From NCBI RefSeq assembly GCF_037572415.1, contig NZ_JBBHLB010000004.1, positions 186,001-250,000 of the forward strand: 64,000 bases of DNA. The letters run 5' to 3'. Under the pieces are notes generated by a model. The model was not told the DNA's origin. It worked only from the letters and a program-made list of their open reading frames with translations, and made no database searches. Position numbers and translations under genes: made by a program. The DNA comes from Flavonifractor porci. GTDB taxonomy: Bacteria; Bacillota; Clostridia; Oscillospirales; Oscillospiraceae. Positions 23,477 to 32,021 of this stretch are shown one piece after another. Each line of letters starts with the position of its first letter. The first letter of the stretch is position 1.

Positions 23477-24424
23477 TCAGATGAGGGCCAGGGTTTTCAG
23501 CGCATAGAGCCACAGGGTCAGGGTAAAGGCGCTGAAGCCGGTGGTGAGCATGACGGTGCTGGAGGTGAGGGTGCCCTCGTGGCCCATGTTGCGGGCCATA
23601 ACGAAACAGCTGACGGTGGTGGGGCTGCCCAGCATGGTGAGGGCGGCCACTAGCTTGTCATCCCGGAAACCCATGGACACGGCAATGGGCAGGAAGATGC
23701 CCACAAAGACCACCAGCTTGAGGGCGGTGGCGGAGAGGGCTGGCTTGATACGGCTGATGGCCTCCTTCCGGTCAAAGGAGGCCCCCAGGGCCATGAGGCC
23801 CAGGGGAGTGCCGGTGGCGGAGATGCTGTTCACTGTTTTGGTGAGGATAGTAGGCTGGGGGATGCGCAGCAGGGTCCAGGCCAGGCCCGCGATGATGCCA
23901 AGGATGATGGGGTTGGTGATGATCCCTTTGGCTACTTTCTTCAGCGCGCCTTTGGACAGCCCCTTCTGACTGGGGCTGGTGAGGGAGAGTACTATCACCG
24001 CTGCTGCATTATAGAGGGGCACCGCGCCAATAATAATAAGACTGGCAGCCCCGGCGCTGCCGTAAAGGTTTTCCAGGAAGGCAGCTCCCAGCAGGGCAAC
24101 GCTGCTGCGGTAGCCCACCTGGATAAATTCTCCTCGCAGCGGGGGCTCCTTCAGCATACGGCTGAGCAGGGCGGTGAGCAGGATGGAAGCCAGCGTGGCA
24201 AGAAAACAGAATGCCACAAAGGAGGTGTCCCACACCTGGAAAAAGTCGGAGCCGGTCAGGTCCTTGAACATCATAACGGGCAGACCTACTTTAAATACGT
24301 AACTGTTCAGCTTGTCGGCAAATGCCTGGCTGAAAAAGCCCATTTTGCGGAACGCTACGCCCAGCAGCATGAGCAAAAAGATAGGTGTGGTACCATTGAG
24401 ACAATAAACCAAATTGTCCAGCAT
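23477..24424 (-). CDS. AEC (auxin efflux carrier) family transporter
   Basis: 315 aa integral membrane protein with about ten hydrophobic segments. The pattern PIFLLMLLGVAFRKMGFFSQ at the start, NSYVFKVGLPVMMFKDL, and the C-terminal half of the MaeP/MleP type are typical. Bacterial AEC proteins move dicarboxylates such as malate or malonate, or amino acids. Start at 24424 after GGAGGGAGATC. No metabolic gene next to it suggests the substrate. Confidence 0.88.
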   Translation of the reverse strand: MLDNLVYCLNGTTPIFLLMLLGVAFRKMGFFSQAFADKLNSYVFKVGLPVMMFKDLTGSDFFQVWDTSFVAFCFLATLASILLTALLSRMLKEPPLRGEFIQVGYRSSVALLGAAFLENLYGSAGAASLIIIGAVPLYNAAAVIVLSLTSPSQKGLSKGALKKVAKGIITNPIILGIIAGLAWTLLRIPQPTILTKTVNSISATGTPLGLMALGASFDRKEAISRIKPALSATALKLVVFVGIFLPIAVSMGFRDDKLVAALTMLGSPTTVSCFVMARNMGHEGTLTSSTVMLTTGFSAFTLTLWLYALKTLALI

Positions 24425-24556
24425 GACGATCTCCCTCCAGAAGCTGCATCTGCTTCATTATATCCCCTCTGTCAGATAGGTGCAAGATTACCACATGGTA
24501 AGTGGAATGGGTCAACCCGGCTGGCGCATAGGGATGCAAAAAAGGAGGGGTGCGCT

Positions 24557-24826
24557 ATGGAGTGCCGGGGATCGGAACTGCGGGATAAGGAGATCATCAA
24601 CATTACCGACGGCAGCCGGATCGGCTATGTAGGCGATGTGGTCATGGACCTGGAGGAGGGGAAAGTGAGTGCGTTGATTGTGCCTGGGAGGCTGCGCCTG
24701 TTCGGGCTGCTGGGGCGGGAACCAGACACTGTTTTTCCCTGGACGGCGGTGCGCCGCTTTGGTGCGGACACCATTTTAGTGGAGGGAACCCAGGTGAGAC
24801 GGAGAGGCCGGCAGGAACAAACCTAA
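24557..24826 (+). CDS. YlmC/YmxH-family PRC-barrel sporulation protein
   Basis: 89 aa PRC-barrel protein: RGSELRDKEIINITDGSRIGYVGDVVMDLEEGKVSALIVPG, then WTAVRRFGADTILVE. This is the YlmC/YmxH pattern, widely conserved in endospore formers and expressed in sporulation in Bacillus. The strong AAAGGAGGGG site fixes the start. It supports a spore-forming lineage for the host but does not show that sporulation is complete. Confidence 0.9.
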   Translation: MECRGSELRDKEIINITDGSRIGYVGDVVMDLEEGKVSALIVPGRLRLFGLLGREPDTVFPWTAVRRFGADTILVEGTQVRRRGRQEQT

Positions 24827-24843
24827 TTTCGGGCGTTCTGCCA

Positions 24844-24872
24844 TTGTTTTACCAGCTTTTCCGTGCTATAAT
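24844..24872 (+). promoter_or_regulatory. Promoter of glmS
   Basis: TTGTTT (24844-24849), 17 bp, TATAAT (24867-24872). The leader is only about 45 nt, too short to hold a glmS ribozyme. Confidence 0.7.
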
Positions 24873-24924
24873 CCTATTTTAAAGCACCATCTATCAAACA
24901 CGTCAAATACGCAGGAGGATCACC

Positions 24925-26757
24925 ATGTGCGGGATCGTTGGATATGTTGGAAGAGATGAGGCCGCGCCGATTTTGCTGGACGGCCTTTCCAGACTGGAGT
25001 ACCGGGGATATGACTCTGCCGGTGTAGCGGTTTACGGGGAAGCGGAAGGAATGCAGGTGGAGAAGGCCAAGGGGCGGCTCCAGGTGCTCAACGACCTTGT
25101 CAAGGGCGGCAGCACCCTCCATGGCACTATTGGCGTGGGCCATACCCGGTGGGCCACTCACGGGGCTCCATCGGATGTCAATTCCCATCCCCAGGTCAGT
25201 GAAAATGGCCGGTTTGCCGTGGTCCACAACGGCATCATTGAAAACTATGCTGAGCTGCGGGAGTTCCTCCAGTCGGAGGGAGTGCAGTTCGTGTCGGATA
25301 CCGATACCGAAGTGGCGGCCCAGCTGCTGGAGTATTACTATCAGGGGGATCTGCTGGACGCGGTGGTGCGTACCCTCCACACCATCCGGGGGGCCTACGC
25401 CCTGGGTATCCTGTGCGCCGACTGCCCTGACCGGCTCATTGCAGCCCGGAAAGACAGTCCGCTGATCCTGGGCTTTGGCGATGGAGCCCACTATCTGGCC
25501 AGCGATGTCACCGCCCTCATCAAGTACACCCGGGAGGTGTGCTGGCTGGACGATGGCGAGATCGCCGAACTGACCGCCGACCACCTGTGGGTGTACGATT
25601 CTTACCTGCGTCCAGTGGAGAAGGAGCGGCGTTATGTGGACTGGGAGATCTCCGCTGCGGAAAAGGGCGGCTACGAGCACTTTATGATCAAAGAGATCAT
25701 GGAGCAGCCCGAAGCCATCCGCAAGACCATCTCCCCCCGCATCAAGGACGGCCGTGTTGTGCTGGACAACTGGCGGCTTACCGCTCGTGAGCTGGAGGAG
25801 ATGGACCGGCTGTATATCATCGCCTGCGGGTCCTCCTACCATGTAGGCGTGGCGGCCAAGTATATCCTGGAAAAGCTGCTGAGAAAGCCGGTGGAGGTGA
25901 CTCTGGCCTCCGAGTTCCGCTACTGCGACCCCATCGTGTCGGAGCATACTCTGGCCCTGGTCATCAGCCAGTCTGGTGAGACCATCGATACCCTGGCCGC
26001 CATGCGGGAGGCCAAACGGTTGGGCGCAAAAGTGGTGTCCATCGTCAATGTAGTTGGCTCCACCATCGCCCGGGAGAGCGACAGCGTGCTCTATACCTGG
26101 GCCGGGCCGGAGATCGCCGTGGCCACCACCAAGGCCTACTCCACTCAGCTGGCGGTGATCTACCTCATCGGCCTGTACTGTGCCGATCTGCTGGGTACCC
26201 TGGATCGGGAGGACTACGACGCCATTCTGACAGAGCTCCAGCGTATCCCGGACAAGCTGGAGGAGATCCTGGCGGACCGGGAAGATATCCAGTATTTTGC
26301 CACTCTGTACTTTAACCGGGCATCCATGTTCTTTATCGGCCGCAATCTGGACTACGCCGTGGGCCTGGAGGGTTCTCTGAAGCTGAAGGAGATCTCCTAT
26401 ATTCACTCGGAGGCCTATGCCGCCGGCGAGTTGAAGCACGGTACCATCTCCCTTATCGAGTCCGGTACTCTGGTGGTGGCTCTGGCGGGGTGCGGGCCCC
26501 TGTTTGAAAAGACGGTGAGCAATGCGGTGGAGGTCAAGAGCCGTGGAGCCGACGTGCTGGGTCTGACCACCCGTGACAAGGCGGACGACCTGCGCCGGAC
26601 GGCAGACCATGTGATTGCCATTCCGGAGACCCATCCCATGCTGCTGCCCTCCCTGGCGGTGGTGCCCATGCAGCTGTTTGCCTACTATACCGCACTCCAG
26701 CGCGGATGCGACATCGATAAACCGCGCAACCTGGCAAAGTCGGTAACAGTGGAATAA
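24925..26757 (+). CDS. glmS: Glutamine-fructose-6-phosphate aminotransferase (isomerizing)
   Basis: Makes glucosamine-6-phosphate for peptidoglycan and other wall sugars. 610 aa, full length. The N-terminal glutaminase starts MCGIVGYVG with the catalytic Cys next to Met1, then GHTRWATHG and HNGIIENY. Two SIS domains follow (CGSSYH, SQSGETIDT), and the C terminus ends in the canonical KSVTVE with PRNLAKS just before. Start after AGGAGGATCACC. Own promoter, and no glmS ribozyme. Confidence 0.98.
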   Translation: MCGIVGYVGRDEAAPILLDGLSRLEYRGYDSAGVAVYGEAEGMQVEKAKGRLQVLNDLVKGGSTLHGTIGVGHTRWATHGAPSDVNSHPQVSENGRFAVVHNGIIENYAELREFLQSEGVQFVSDTDTEVAAQLLEYYYQGDLLDAVVRTLHTIRGAYALGILCADCPDRLIAARKDSPLILGFGDGAHYLASDVTALIKYTREVCWLDDGEIAELTADHLWVYDSYLRPVEKERRYVDWEISAAEKGGYEHFMIKEIMEQPEAIRKTISPRIKDGRVVLDNWRLTARELEEMDRLYIIACGSSYHVGVAAKYILEKLLRKPVEVTLASEFRYCDPIVSEHTLALVISQSGETIDTLAAMREAKRLGAKVVSIVNVVGSTIARESDSVLYTWAGPEIAVATTKAYSTQLAVIYLIGLYCADLLGTLDREDYDAILTELQRIPDKLEEILADREDIQYFATLYFNRASMFFIGRNLDYAVGLEGSLKLKEISYIHSEAYAAGELKHGTISLIESGTLVVALAGCGPLFEKTVSNAVEVKSRGADVLGLTTRDKADDLRRTADHVIAIPETHPMLLPSLAVVPMQLFAYYTALQRGCDIDKPRNLAKSVTVE

Positions 26758-26774
26758 AAAGACGGAGGAACGAC

Positions 26775-28349
26775 ATGAAACGACTGATCGCATTGCTGAT
26801 GGCAGCCGTTCTGGCCCTGGGGCTGACGGCCTGCGGCGGAGAGAAAGAGACTGCGGAGCAGGTCACGGTGCGCTATGGACTGTCCAATGCCTGGGATTCT
26901 CTGATGCCCTACAACAGCCCTTCGGGCAGCAACTATACCCGCATCATCTGCGACAAGATCTACGACCGGCTAGCCTATGTCCATGCCGATGGCACCCTGG
27001 ACCCCCGGGGTGCGAAAAGCTGGGAGAGTGCTGACGACGGTATGGCGGTACTCTTCCATCTGGATGAGAAGGCTGCCTTCCACGACGGCACTCCAGTGAC
27101 CGCCCGGCACTGGGCGGATACCATTGCCCTCATTACGAACCCGGACTGTCCGGCATTGGGCAGGGGAAACTTCTCTGTGCTGGTGGGCACCGACAGCAAG
27201 GGCTGTGCCGTGGCGGGAGAGCAGCTGGGGGTTGAGGCGGTAGACGACTACACCCTAAAGCTCACGTTCAAGAGTCCCACCACCCCGGAGGACTTTCTGC
27301 TGGACAAAAACCGGGAGATTTATGTATTGCCTACCCATCTGCTGGCAGAGACCGAGCCGGCGGAGATCATGAAACTGGATCTGTGGAACGCCCCGATTGG
27401 CTCCGGTCCCTGCAAGTTTGCGGAGGAGATTCCCGGCAGCCAGCTGGTGCTGGACATCAATAAGGTCTATCAGCTGGGTTGCCCTGATTTTGATCAGCTG
27501 GTGGTAACCGTGATTGACAAGTCCAACCTGCTGTCCTCTCTTATTTCCGGGGACCTGGATTACTACGCCTTTGGCGGCAATCTGTCTATGGATGATTCCG
27601 ATACCGCCAGAGAGGGTGGTATTGAAGTTCTGGAAGGAGAGATTCCCAATACCTTCTATGAACTGATGCTCAACTGCGAGACCATCCCCAGCGCGGAGGT
27701 GCGCCGGGCGATCGATCTGGCCCTGGATAAGGAGGCCCTGTGCCTTCAGTCCACCCATGGCCTGGGCGAGCCCACCGCCACCGATGTGACTCCGGGCACC
27801 GAGCATACCTGCTCCCTTACTTGGCAGCGGGATGTAGAGGGAGCCAAGACCCTGCTGCAGCAGGGGGGCTATGAGGGGCGGACCTATACCCTGGCCTGTA
27901 CATCCAACCGCTCGGGTCTGGCCGCCCTCATGCAGCAGGAGCTGGCCGAGGCTGGCATGAATGTGACCATCGAGACGGTGGACTCCGCCGCGCTCTTCTC
28001 CGGTATGGCCGATGGCAAGTACGACATGGCCATTGCCAGCCATACTCCCGGCGCACTGCCTCTGTGGTTTACCGAGAGCCGCCTCAGTGAGAGCAACAAC
28101 ATTTTCCACATTGCGGATCTGGAACCCTACACCTACTATATTGAGCAGATCAAGAGCTCTTCTGGCTGGGAGACCCGTCAGGTGTTGCTGGATAAGCTGC
28201 AGGAGCTGTTGGCCGATCAGCGGCCCTTTATTCCCCTGTGGTTTGGCCGTACGCTCCATGCCCAGTCTCCCACCGTGGACAACATTGACTACCCCTCGTC
28301 CAGCTTCTCCAACGAGAATATCTGGGCGTGGCGTATGAAGGAAGCCTGA
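26775..28349 (+). CDS. Solute-binding lipoprotein of a peptide/nickel-type ABC importer
   Basis: 524 aa family-5 binding protein. Lipobox LTAC with Cys20 anchors it to the membrane. Recognisable motifs: the RYGLSNAWDSLMPYNSP start of the mature lobe, AWTF-like positions, and AKTLLQQGGY. Substrates in this family include oligopeptides, nickel and opines. It begins 18 bases after glmS with its own AGGAGGAA-like site (GGAGGAACGAC) and is the first gene of a three-gene unit with two permeases. Confidence 0.9.
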   Translation: MKRLIALLMAAVLALGLTACGGEKETAEQVTVRYGLSNAWDSLMPYNSPSGSNYTRIICDKIYDRLAYVHADGTLDPRGAKSWESADDGMAVLFHLDEKAAFHDGTPVTARHWADTIALITNPDCPALGRGNFSVLVGTDSKGCAVAGEQLGVEAVDDYTLKLTFKSPTTPEDFLLDKNREIYVLPTHLLAETEPAEIMKLDLWNAPIGSGPCKFAEEIPGSQLVLDINKVYQLGCPDFDQLVVTVIDKSNLLSSLISGDLDYYAFGGNLSMDDSDTAREGGIEVLEGEIPNTFYELMLNCETIPSAEVRRAIDLALDKEALCLQSTHGLGEPTATDVTPGTEHTCSLTWQRDVEGAKTLLQQGGYEGRTYTLACTSNRSGLAALMQQELAEAGMNVTIETVDSAALFSGMADGKYDMAIASHTPGALPLWFTESRLSESNNIFHIADLEPYTYYIEQIKSSSGWETRQVLLDKLQELLADQRPFIPLWFGRTLHAQSPTVDNIDYPSSSFSNENIWAWRMKEA

Positions 28350-28383
28350 CAGCCTCCTTCCCAATCAAAGAGAAACCTCCGTA

Positions 28384-28405
28384 GGGCCGCTGCCCATAGC
28401 GGCCC
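28384..28405 (+). other. Intercistronic hairpin between binding protein and permease
   Basis: GGGCCGCT (28384-28391) and AGCGGCCC (28398-28405), loop GCCCAT, no T-run. Such stems often protect the 3' end of the binding-protein message so that it is made in excess over the permeases. Confidence 0.55.
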
Positions 28406-28448
28406 GTGCCCCTGATTGGGGCCGGAAGTGCAGGAGGAAGCGAAAACT

Positions 28449-29408
28449 ATGGGACGATATTTCCGCCGTCGTCTGCTGACGGCTATCCCGGTCTTTTTTG
28501 GGATCACTATTTTGGTGTTTTGTATGTTGAATCTGGCCCAGGGCTCTATTCTGGACCTGATGGGGGAGGGAAGCGGGGCCACTGATGCCGACCGCTCCGC
28601 CCTGGCCGCATCCCTGGGGCTGGATCAGCCTCTGCCTCAGCGGTATCTCTCCTGGCTGGGCGGACTGCTCCGGGGAAACCTGGGCAATTCCTACGCCAAC
28701 GGGAAACCGGTGGCCGGTCTCATTGCCCAGCGGGTGGGACCCTCTTTGCTGCTCACCGGCACCGGCGTGGTGCTGGCTGTAGCCATTGCCCTGCCTCTGG
28801 GTGTGCTGGCTGCCTGGAGACCCCGGTCCGGCTGGGACCGGACAGCCTCTGCGCTCAGTCTGGTCAGCTTTGGGGTGCCTGGCTTTTTCCTCTGCCTGGC
28901 CGGTATCTTTGTTTTTTCTGTTGCCCTGGGCTGGCTGCCCGCCAACGGGATGTATGCCGCGGGGCGGTTTTCCGGTTTGGCTGATCTGATCCGCCACCTG
29001 ATTCTCCCTGCAGGGGTAGTATGCCTGAGCAGTGTGGGCGAATTGGTGAAGCAGACCAGAGCTGCTTGTCTGGAGGCTTTAGGGGAAGATTATATCCGCA
29101 CGGCCTATGCAAAGGGGCTGACCGAGCGGGCAGTCATGGTACGCCATGCCTTCCGCGGGTCCCTGATCCCGGTACTCACCACCATCCTCAGCCACATCCC
29201 GCACATTTTGGGAGGTTCTGTGGTGGTGGAACAGGTCTTTGGCTGGCCGGGTATGGGCAGTCTGCTCTTCTCCGGCATCTCCGGCCGGGACTATCCCGTG
29301 GTGATGGGGGTCACAGTGGTGATCGCCCTGACGGTGCTCCTGACCAACTTATTCCTGGACCTGGTCTATGGACTGGCGGACCCCAGAGTACGCTATGGAA
29401 AGGGGTAG
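28449..29408 (+). CDS. ABC importer permease, DppB/NikB type
   Basis: 319 aa, six membrane segments, with the N-terminal RRLLTAIPVFFGITILVF of the DppB family and the EAA-like loop (GEDYIRTAYAKGLTERAVMVRHAFR). Start at 28449, after GGAGGAAGCG; the slightly longer frame lacks a site. Follows the binding protein and is followed after 4 bases by the second permease. Confidence 0.92.
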   Translation: MGRYFRRRLLTAIPVFFGITILVFCMLNLAQGSILDLMGEGSGATDADRSALAASLGLDQPLPQRYLSWLGGLLRGNLGNSYANGKPVAGLIAQRVGPSLLLTGTGVVLAVAIALPLGVLAAWRPRSGWDRTASALSLVSFGVPGFFLCLAGIFVFSVALGWLPANGMYAAGRFSGLADLIRHLILPAGVVCLSSVGELVKQTRAACLEALGEDYIRTAYAKGLTERAVMVRHAFRGSLIPVLTTILSHIPHILGGSVVVEQVFGWPGMGSLLFSGISGRDYPVVMGVTVVIALTVLLTNLFLDLVYGLADPRVRYGKG

Positions 29409-29412
29409 GGCC

Positions 29413-30285
29413 ATGGAAGAAAAACGATTGGCCCGCAGCCCCTGGGCCCGGTTTAAGGCTGACCGGCGGGCGATGGTATGTCTTTATGTGCTCTGCCTGG
29501 AGATCCTGACGGTAGTGCTGCTGCCGGCGCTGCTGGGGCTGGAGCCTAATGTCAGCGATCTGGAGGCCGGCTTCTGGGCACCGCCGTCGGCACAGCACTG
29601 GCTGGGTACCGACGATGTAGGTCGGGATCTGCTGGCCCGGCTGCTGAGTGGGGGACAGGTATCCCTATTCATCGGTCTGAGCTCCGCCGCCATCAGCACC
29701 GCGCTGGGCGTACCTTTAGGCCTGCTGGCAGGCTACCGCCGGGGGGCCTGGGAGTTTTGGATCATGCGGCTGGCCGACATCTTTCAGACCTTCCCCAGCA
29801 TTGTGCTGGTGCTCTGTTTGGTGACCCTGGTGGGGCCCTCCGCCCTCAACATTGTGTTGGTGCTGGGCTTGCTGGGCTGGACGGGGATTGCCCGACTGGT
29901 ATACGGCAATACCCTGGCAGTGCGGGAAAAGGAGTATGTGTTGGCGGCCAGAGCCCTTGGCGCACGGACTGGGACCATTTTGCGGCGGAACGTGCTGCCC
30001 AACGTGATCTCGCCTGTGTGGTGCTCCATCCCGCTGCGGGCGGGGCGGGCCATCCTGTCGGAATCCAGCCTCAGCTTTCTGGGGTTCGGCATCCGGGCGC
30101 CTCAGGCGTCCTGGGGCAGTATGATCCAGTATGCCAGCAATCTGACGGTACTCACGGGCCGGCCCTGGGTGTGGCTGCCGCCGGGGCTGTGCATCATTCT
30201 GACGGTGCTCTGTCTGGCGGGTATCGGAGACGGTCTGCGGGATGCGCTTGACCCGCGCTTTCATAATGGACGAACTGGAATATAA
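29413..30285 (+). CDS. ABC importer permease, DppC/NikC type
   Basis: 290 aa with the DppC-family pattern (HWLGTDDVGRDLLARLLSGGQVSL near residue 55, then an EAA loop VLAARALGARTGTILRRNVLPN). Start at 29413, 4 bases after the first permease. A strong terminator follows at 30313-30347, so the operon ends without the two ATPases (DppD/DppF) normally encoded next. The importer must borrow ATPases from elsewhere, or be incomplete. Confidence 0.92.
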   Translation: MEEKRLARSPWARFKADRRAMVCLYVLCLEILTVVLLPALLGLEPNVSDLEAGFWAPPSAQHWLGTDDVGRDLLARLLSGGQVSLFIGLSSAAISTALGVPLGLLAGYRRGAWEFWIMRLADIFQTFPSIVLVLCLVTLVGPSALNIVLVLGLLGWTGIARLVYGNTLAVREKEYVLAARALGARTGTILRRNVLPNVISPVWCSIPLRAGRAILSESSLSFLGFGIRAPQASWGSMIQYASNLTVLTGRPWVWLPPGLCIILTVLCLAGIGDGLRDALDPRFHNGRTGI

Positions 30286-30312
30286 CTCAGAAGCAAATGC
30301 ACGGTTAAATGA

Positions 30313-30347
30313 CAAAACTCCGGCCCTGTGACGGGGCCGGAGTTTTG
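30313..30347 (+). terminator. Rho-independent terminator of the importer operon
   Basis: Perfect 14-bp arms (30313-30326 and 30334-30347) with T4 within the second arm. Confidence 0.88.
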
Positions 30348-30415
30348 CATACACTTCATAAATGTGCTCACGCAGTTTGTATCAGGAAAAAAGTGGACAG
30401 ATGGGCTAAAAGTGC

Positions 30416-30451
30416 TTGCCATTACCAAACGGTAAGTGTTATCATGATAAC
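30416..30451 (+). promoter_or_regulatory. Promoter with a perfect palindrome, probable autoregulatory operator
   Basis: TTGCCA (30416-30421) and TATCAT (30440-30445) with an 18-bp spacer. The palindrome GTTATCATGATAAC (30438-30451) covers the -10, and TACC-AAAC-GGTA (30423-30434) lies in the spacer. Fits repression by the downstream winged-helix regulator. Confidence 0.55.
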
Positions 30452-30568
30452 AAAAGGATGCTATGGCTGGGAACGAGGCAGGATGGAGCACCTGTGAAGA
30501 AAGCCGCGGCGCTTGGTCGGCTTATTCCCCATAAATAGCCAGGTCTTATGGCAAAGGAGGCCCCACCG

Positions 30569-31123
30569 GTGGAAAATACGATCGAACTGGCGGAAAAAAA
30601 GCAGCTGCGGGTGATGCTTAACCCCGTACGGCAGGAAATGATCCATCTGCTGAGGTTAGTGGCCCGGCCGCTGTCCGCCAATGAGGTGGCGGAACGGATG
30701 CAGCTGTCTCCCAGCGCGGCCCATTCCCATTTGAACAAGCTGGTGAAGATAGGACTGGTGTCGGCCCGGGAGGGTGCCCGGCGGGATGGAAGCCAGACTA
30801 CTTACTATCAGATGCGGGAAGTGAGACTGCGGTTGTGCCTGGGCCGAAAGGACGGCTTTCAGGGCGAGCGGGAGGCGCTGGCGGCCAATCTGGTGGACAG
30901 CACTTTCCGCAGCTTGTTGGATAATGTGTACCGCTATGAAGAGGAGGAACTTTTAAATTACGGCGTGCTCCGTTTCGGAGCGCTCCATCTGGATACCGCC
31001 CAGCGCAAGGAACTGATGGAAATAGTAACGGATTATCTGGAGAAACACAGCGCGCTCCGGCCGGAGGCGGAGGAACACTGGGAATATGTGGTGCTTGCTT
31101 ACCGGGCCGGAGAGGAATTGTAA
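30569..31123 (+). CDS. Winged-helix (ArsR-like) transcriptional regulator
   Basis: 184 aa. The N-terminal helix-turn-helix (NPVRQEMIHLLRLVARPLSANEVAERMQLSPSAAHSHLNKLVKIGLVSARE) is ArsR/HTH_20-like; the C-terminal half is helical and of unknown function, resembling the DUF-type effector parts of clostridial regulators. I choose the GTG at 30569 because AAAGGAGG lies 8 nt upstream; the ATG at 30548 has no site. No metal-binding CVCD motif is visible. It ends at a strong terminator. Confidence 0.72.
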   Translation: MENTIELAEKKQLRVMLNPVRQEMIHLLRLVARPLSANEVAERMQLSPSAAHSHLNKLVKIGLVSAREGARRDGSQTTYYQMREVRLRLCLGRKDGFQGEREALAANLVDSTFRSLLDNVYRYEEEELLNYGVLRFGALHLDTAQRKELMEIVTDYLEKHSALRPEAEEHWEYVVLAYRAGEEL

Positions 31124-31124
31124 T

Positions 31125-31164
31125 AAAAATCAAGGCTGGACAAACGTCCGGCCTTGATTTTTTT
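31125..31164. terminator. Terminator shared by convergent regulator and SLOG genes
   Basis: A-rich arm, AAGGCyGGA stem with complement after a 6-nt loop, then a T7 run on the plus strand and a T-run on the minus strand. Confidence 0.8.
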
Positions 31165-31660
31165 ATAGATAAATGATATCCAATTCCAGCCCCTGCTTCA
31201 TGGCGTGGCTGATAGTATACATAGTGCCCCCCAACATGCCGTTGTAGACGGAGATAAGCCGGGCGGCGTGATCTACCAGATAGCGGTTGCGGCGGAGCAT
31301 ACAGCCCTTGTCGTAGTGGCGCTGCACCATGGTCTCCCCGTCACAGGCCTCCACCAGGGCGTAATAGCGGTCCCGGTCCTGCTCGCTCCAATGGGCGGCC
31401 TGTTCCTCACAGGGAATGACGGCCTCCAGTGTGACGTCCGGCATCCGTTCCCGCAGAGCGAGTACTGCTTCACAGAAGTAAAAATCTGCCCCCCGGGCCA
31501 TGCCGCATAGAAAATGGCGGTATCCGGCCTCATAGGCTCGCTCTATCGACGTAACAAGCTTGTTCTTCACTTCCAGGCAACGGGGATCCTCTTCCTGGTC
31601 CCCCCAGGGGAGCTTTTCCGGCCGGTGGCCGGTAAAGCAGCAGCTGATGTCCCGCCTCAT
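31163..31660 (-). CDS. SLOG-family (YpsA/DUF1273) nucleotide-binding protein
   Basis: 165 aa Rossmann-type protein of the SLOG superfamily: CCFTGHRPEKLPWG at the N terminus and GMARGADFYFCEAVL near residue 55, both part of the nucleotide pocket. The C-terminal segment (YNGMLGGTMYTI) is also typical. SLOG domains bind nucleotide-derived signals, and YpsA has been tied to cell division and stress in Bacillus. Start at the ATG at 31660 after GAGAGGGGG; a GTG six codons upstream has no site. Confidence 0.85.
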   Translation of the reverse strand: MRRDISCCFTGHRPEKLPWGDQEEDPRCLEVKNKLVTSIERAYEAGYRHFLCGMARGADFYFCEAVLALRERMPDVTLEAVIPCEEQAAHWSEQDRDRYYALVEACDGETMVQRHYDKGCMLRRNRYLVDHAARLISVYNGMLGGTMYTISHAMKQGLELDIIYL

Positions 31661-31763
31661 GGCGCACCCCCTCTCCACAGTTTGATGCTGCCCATATTGT
31701 AAACGATTCCCCGGAGGAAGTCAACGGAAAATAGAACGTTTGTTTTGCTGACGCAAAAAGCAG

Positions 31764-31791
31764 TTGCAAATTTTGCGGGAATGTGTATAAT
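31764..31791 (+). promoter_or_regulatory. Promoter of the ribU riboswitch transcript
   Basis: TTGCAA (31764-31769), 16 bp, TATAAT (31786-31791), about 20 bases before the riboswitch. Confidence 0.75.
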
Positions 31792-31811
31792 AAAGATTGA
31801 CAACTGAATGA

Positions 31812-31935
31812 CTGTCTTCAGGGCAGGGTGAAAATCCCGATCGGCGGTAAAGTCCGCGAGCCAATTTGGCCGACCCGGTGAAACTCCGGGACCGACAGTG
31901 ACGCACAATGTGCGAAGTCTGGATGGAAGAAGATG
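31812..31935 (+). promoter_or_regulatory. FMN riboswitch (RFN element) of ribU
   Basis: All RFN hallmarks are in order: TCTTCAGGGCAGGGTGAAA, ATCCCGATCGGCGGTAAA, GTCCGCGAGCC, CCGGTGAAACTCCGG, GACCGACAGTGA, and a final TCTGGATGGAAGAAGA. A terminator and the ribosome site of ribU lie just beyond. FMN binding should switch off riboflavin uptake. Confidence 0.97.
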
Positions 31936-31964
31936 TGTTGAAATTTCGCATACTCCTTTGATTT

Positions 31965-32003
31965 TAACACCTGGAAGACAAGTTCTTTCAGGTGTTATTT
32001 TAT
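31965..32003 (+). terminator. Riboswitch-controlled terminator before ribU
   Basis: AACACCTG (31966-31973) and CAGGTGTT (31989-31996) form an 8-bp stem followed by ATTTTAT. It probably competes with an antiterminator when FMN is absent. Confidence 0.7.
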
Positions 32004-32021
32004 CAAGAGGAGTGTTTTGTT

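Noticed and set aside
24873..24924. glmS ribozyme before glmS
   Set aside because: The leader is only about 45-50 nt and lacks the conserved ribozyme core; the gene has a plain promoter.
24874..26793. Long open frame opposite glmS
   Set aside because: Antisense shadow of a complete, well-conserved gene.
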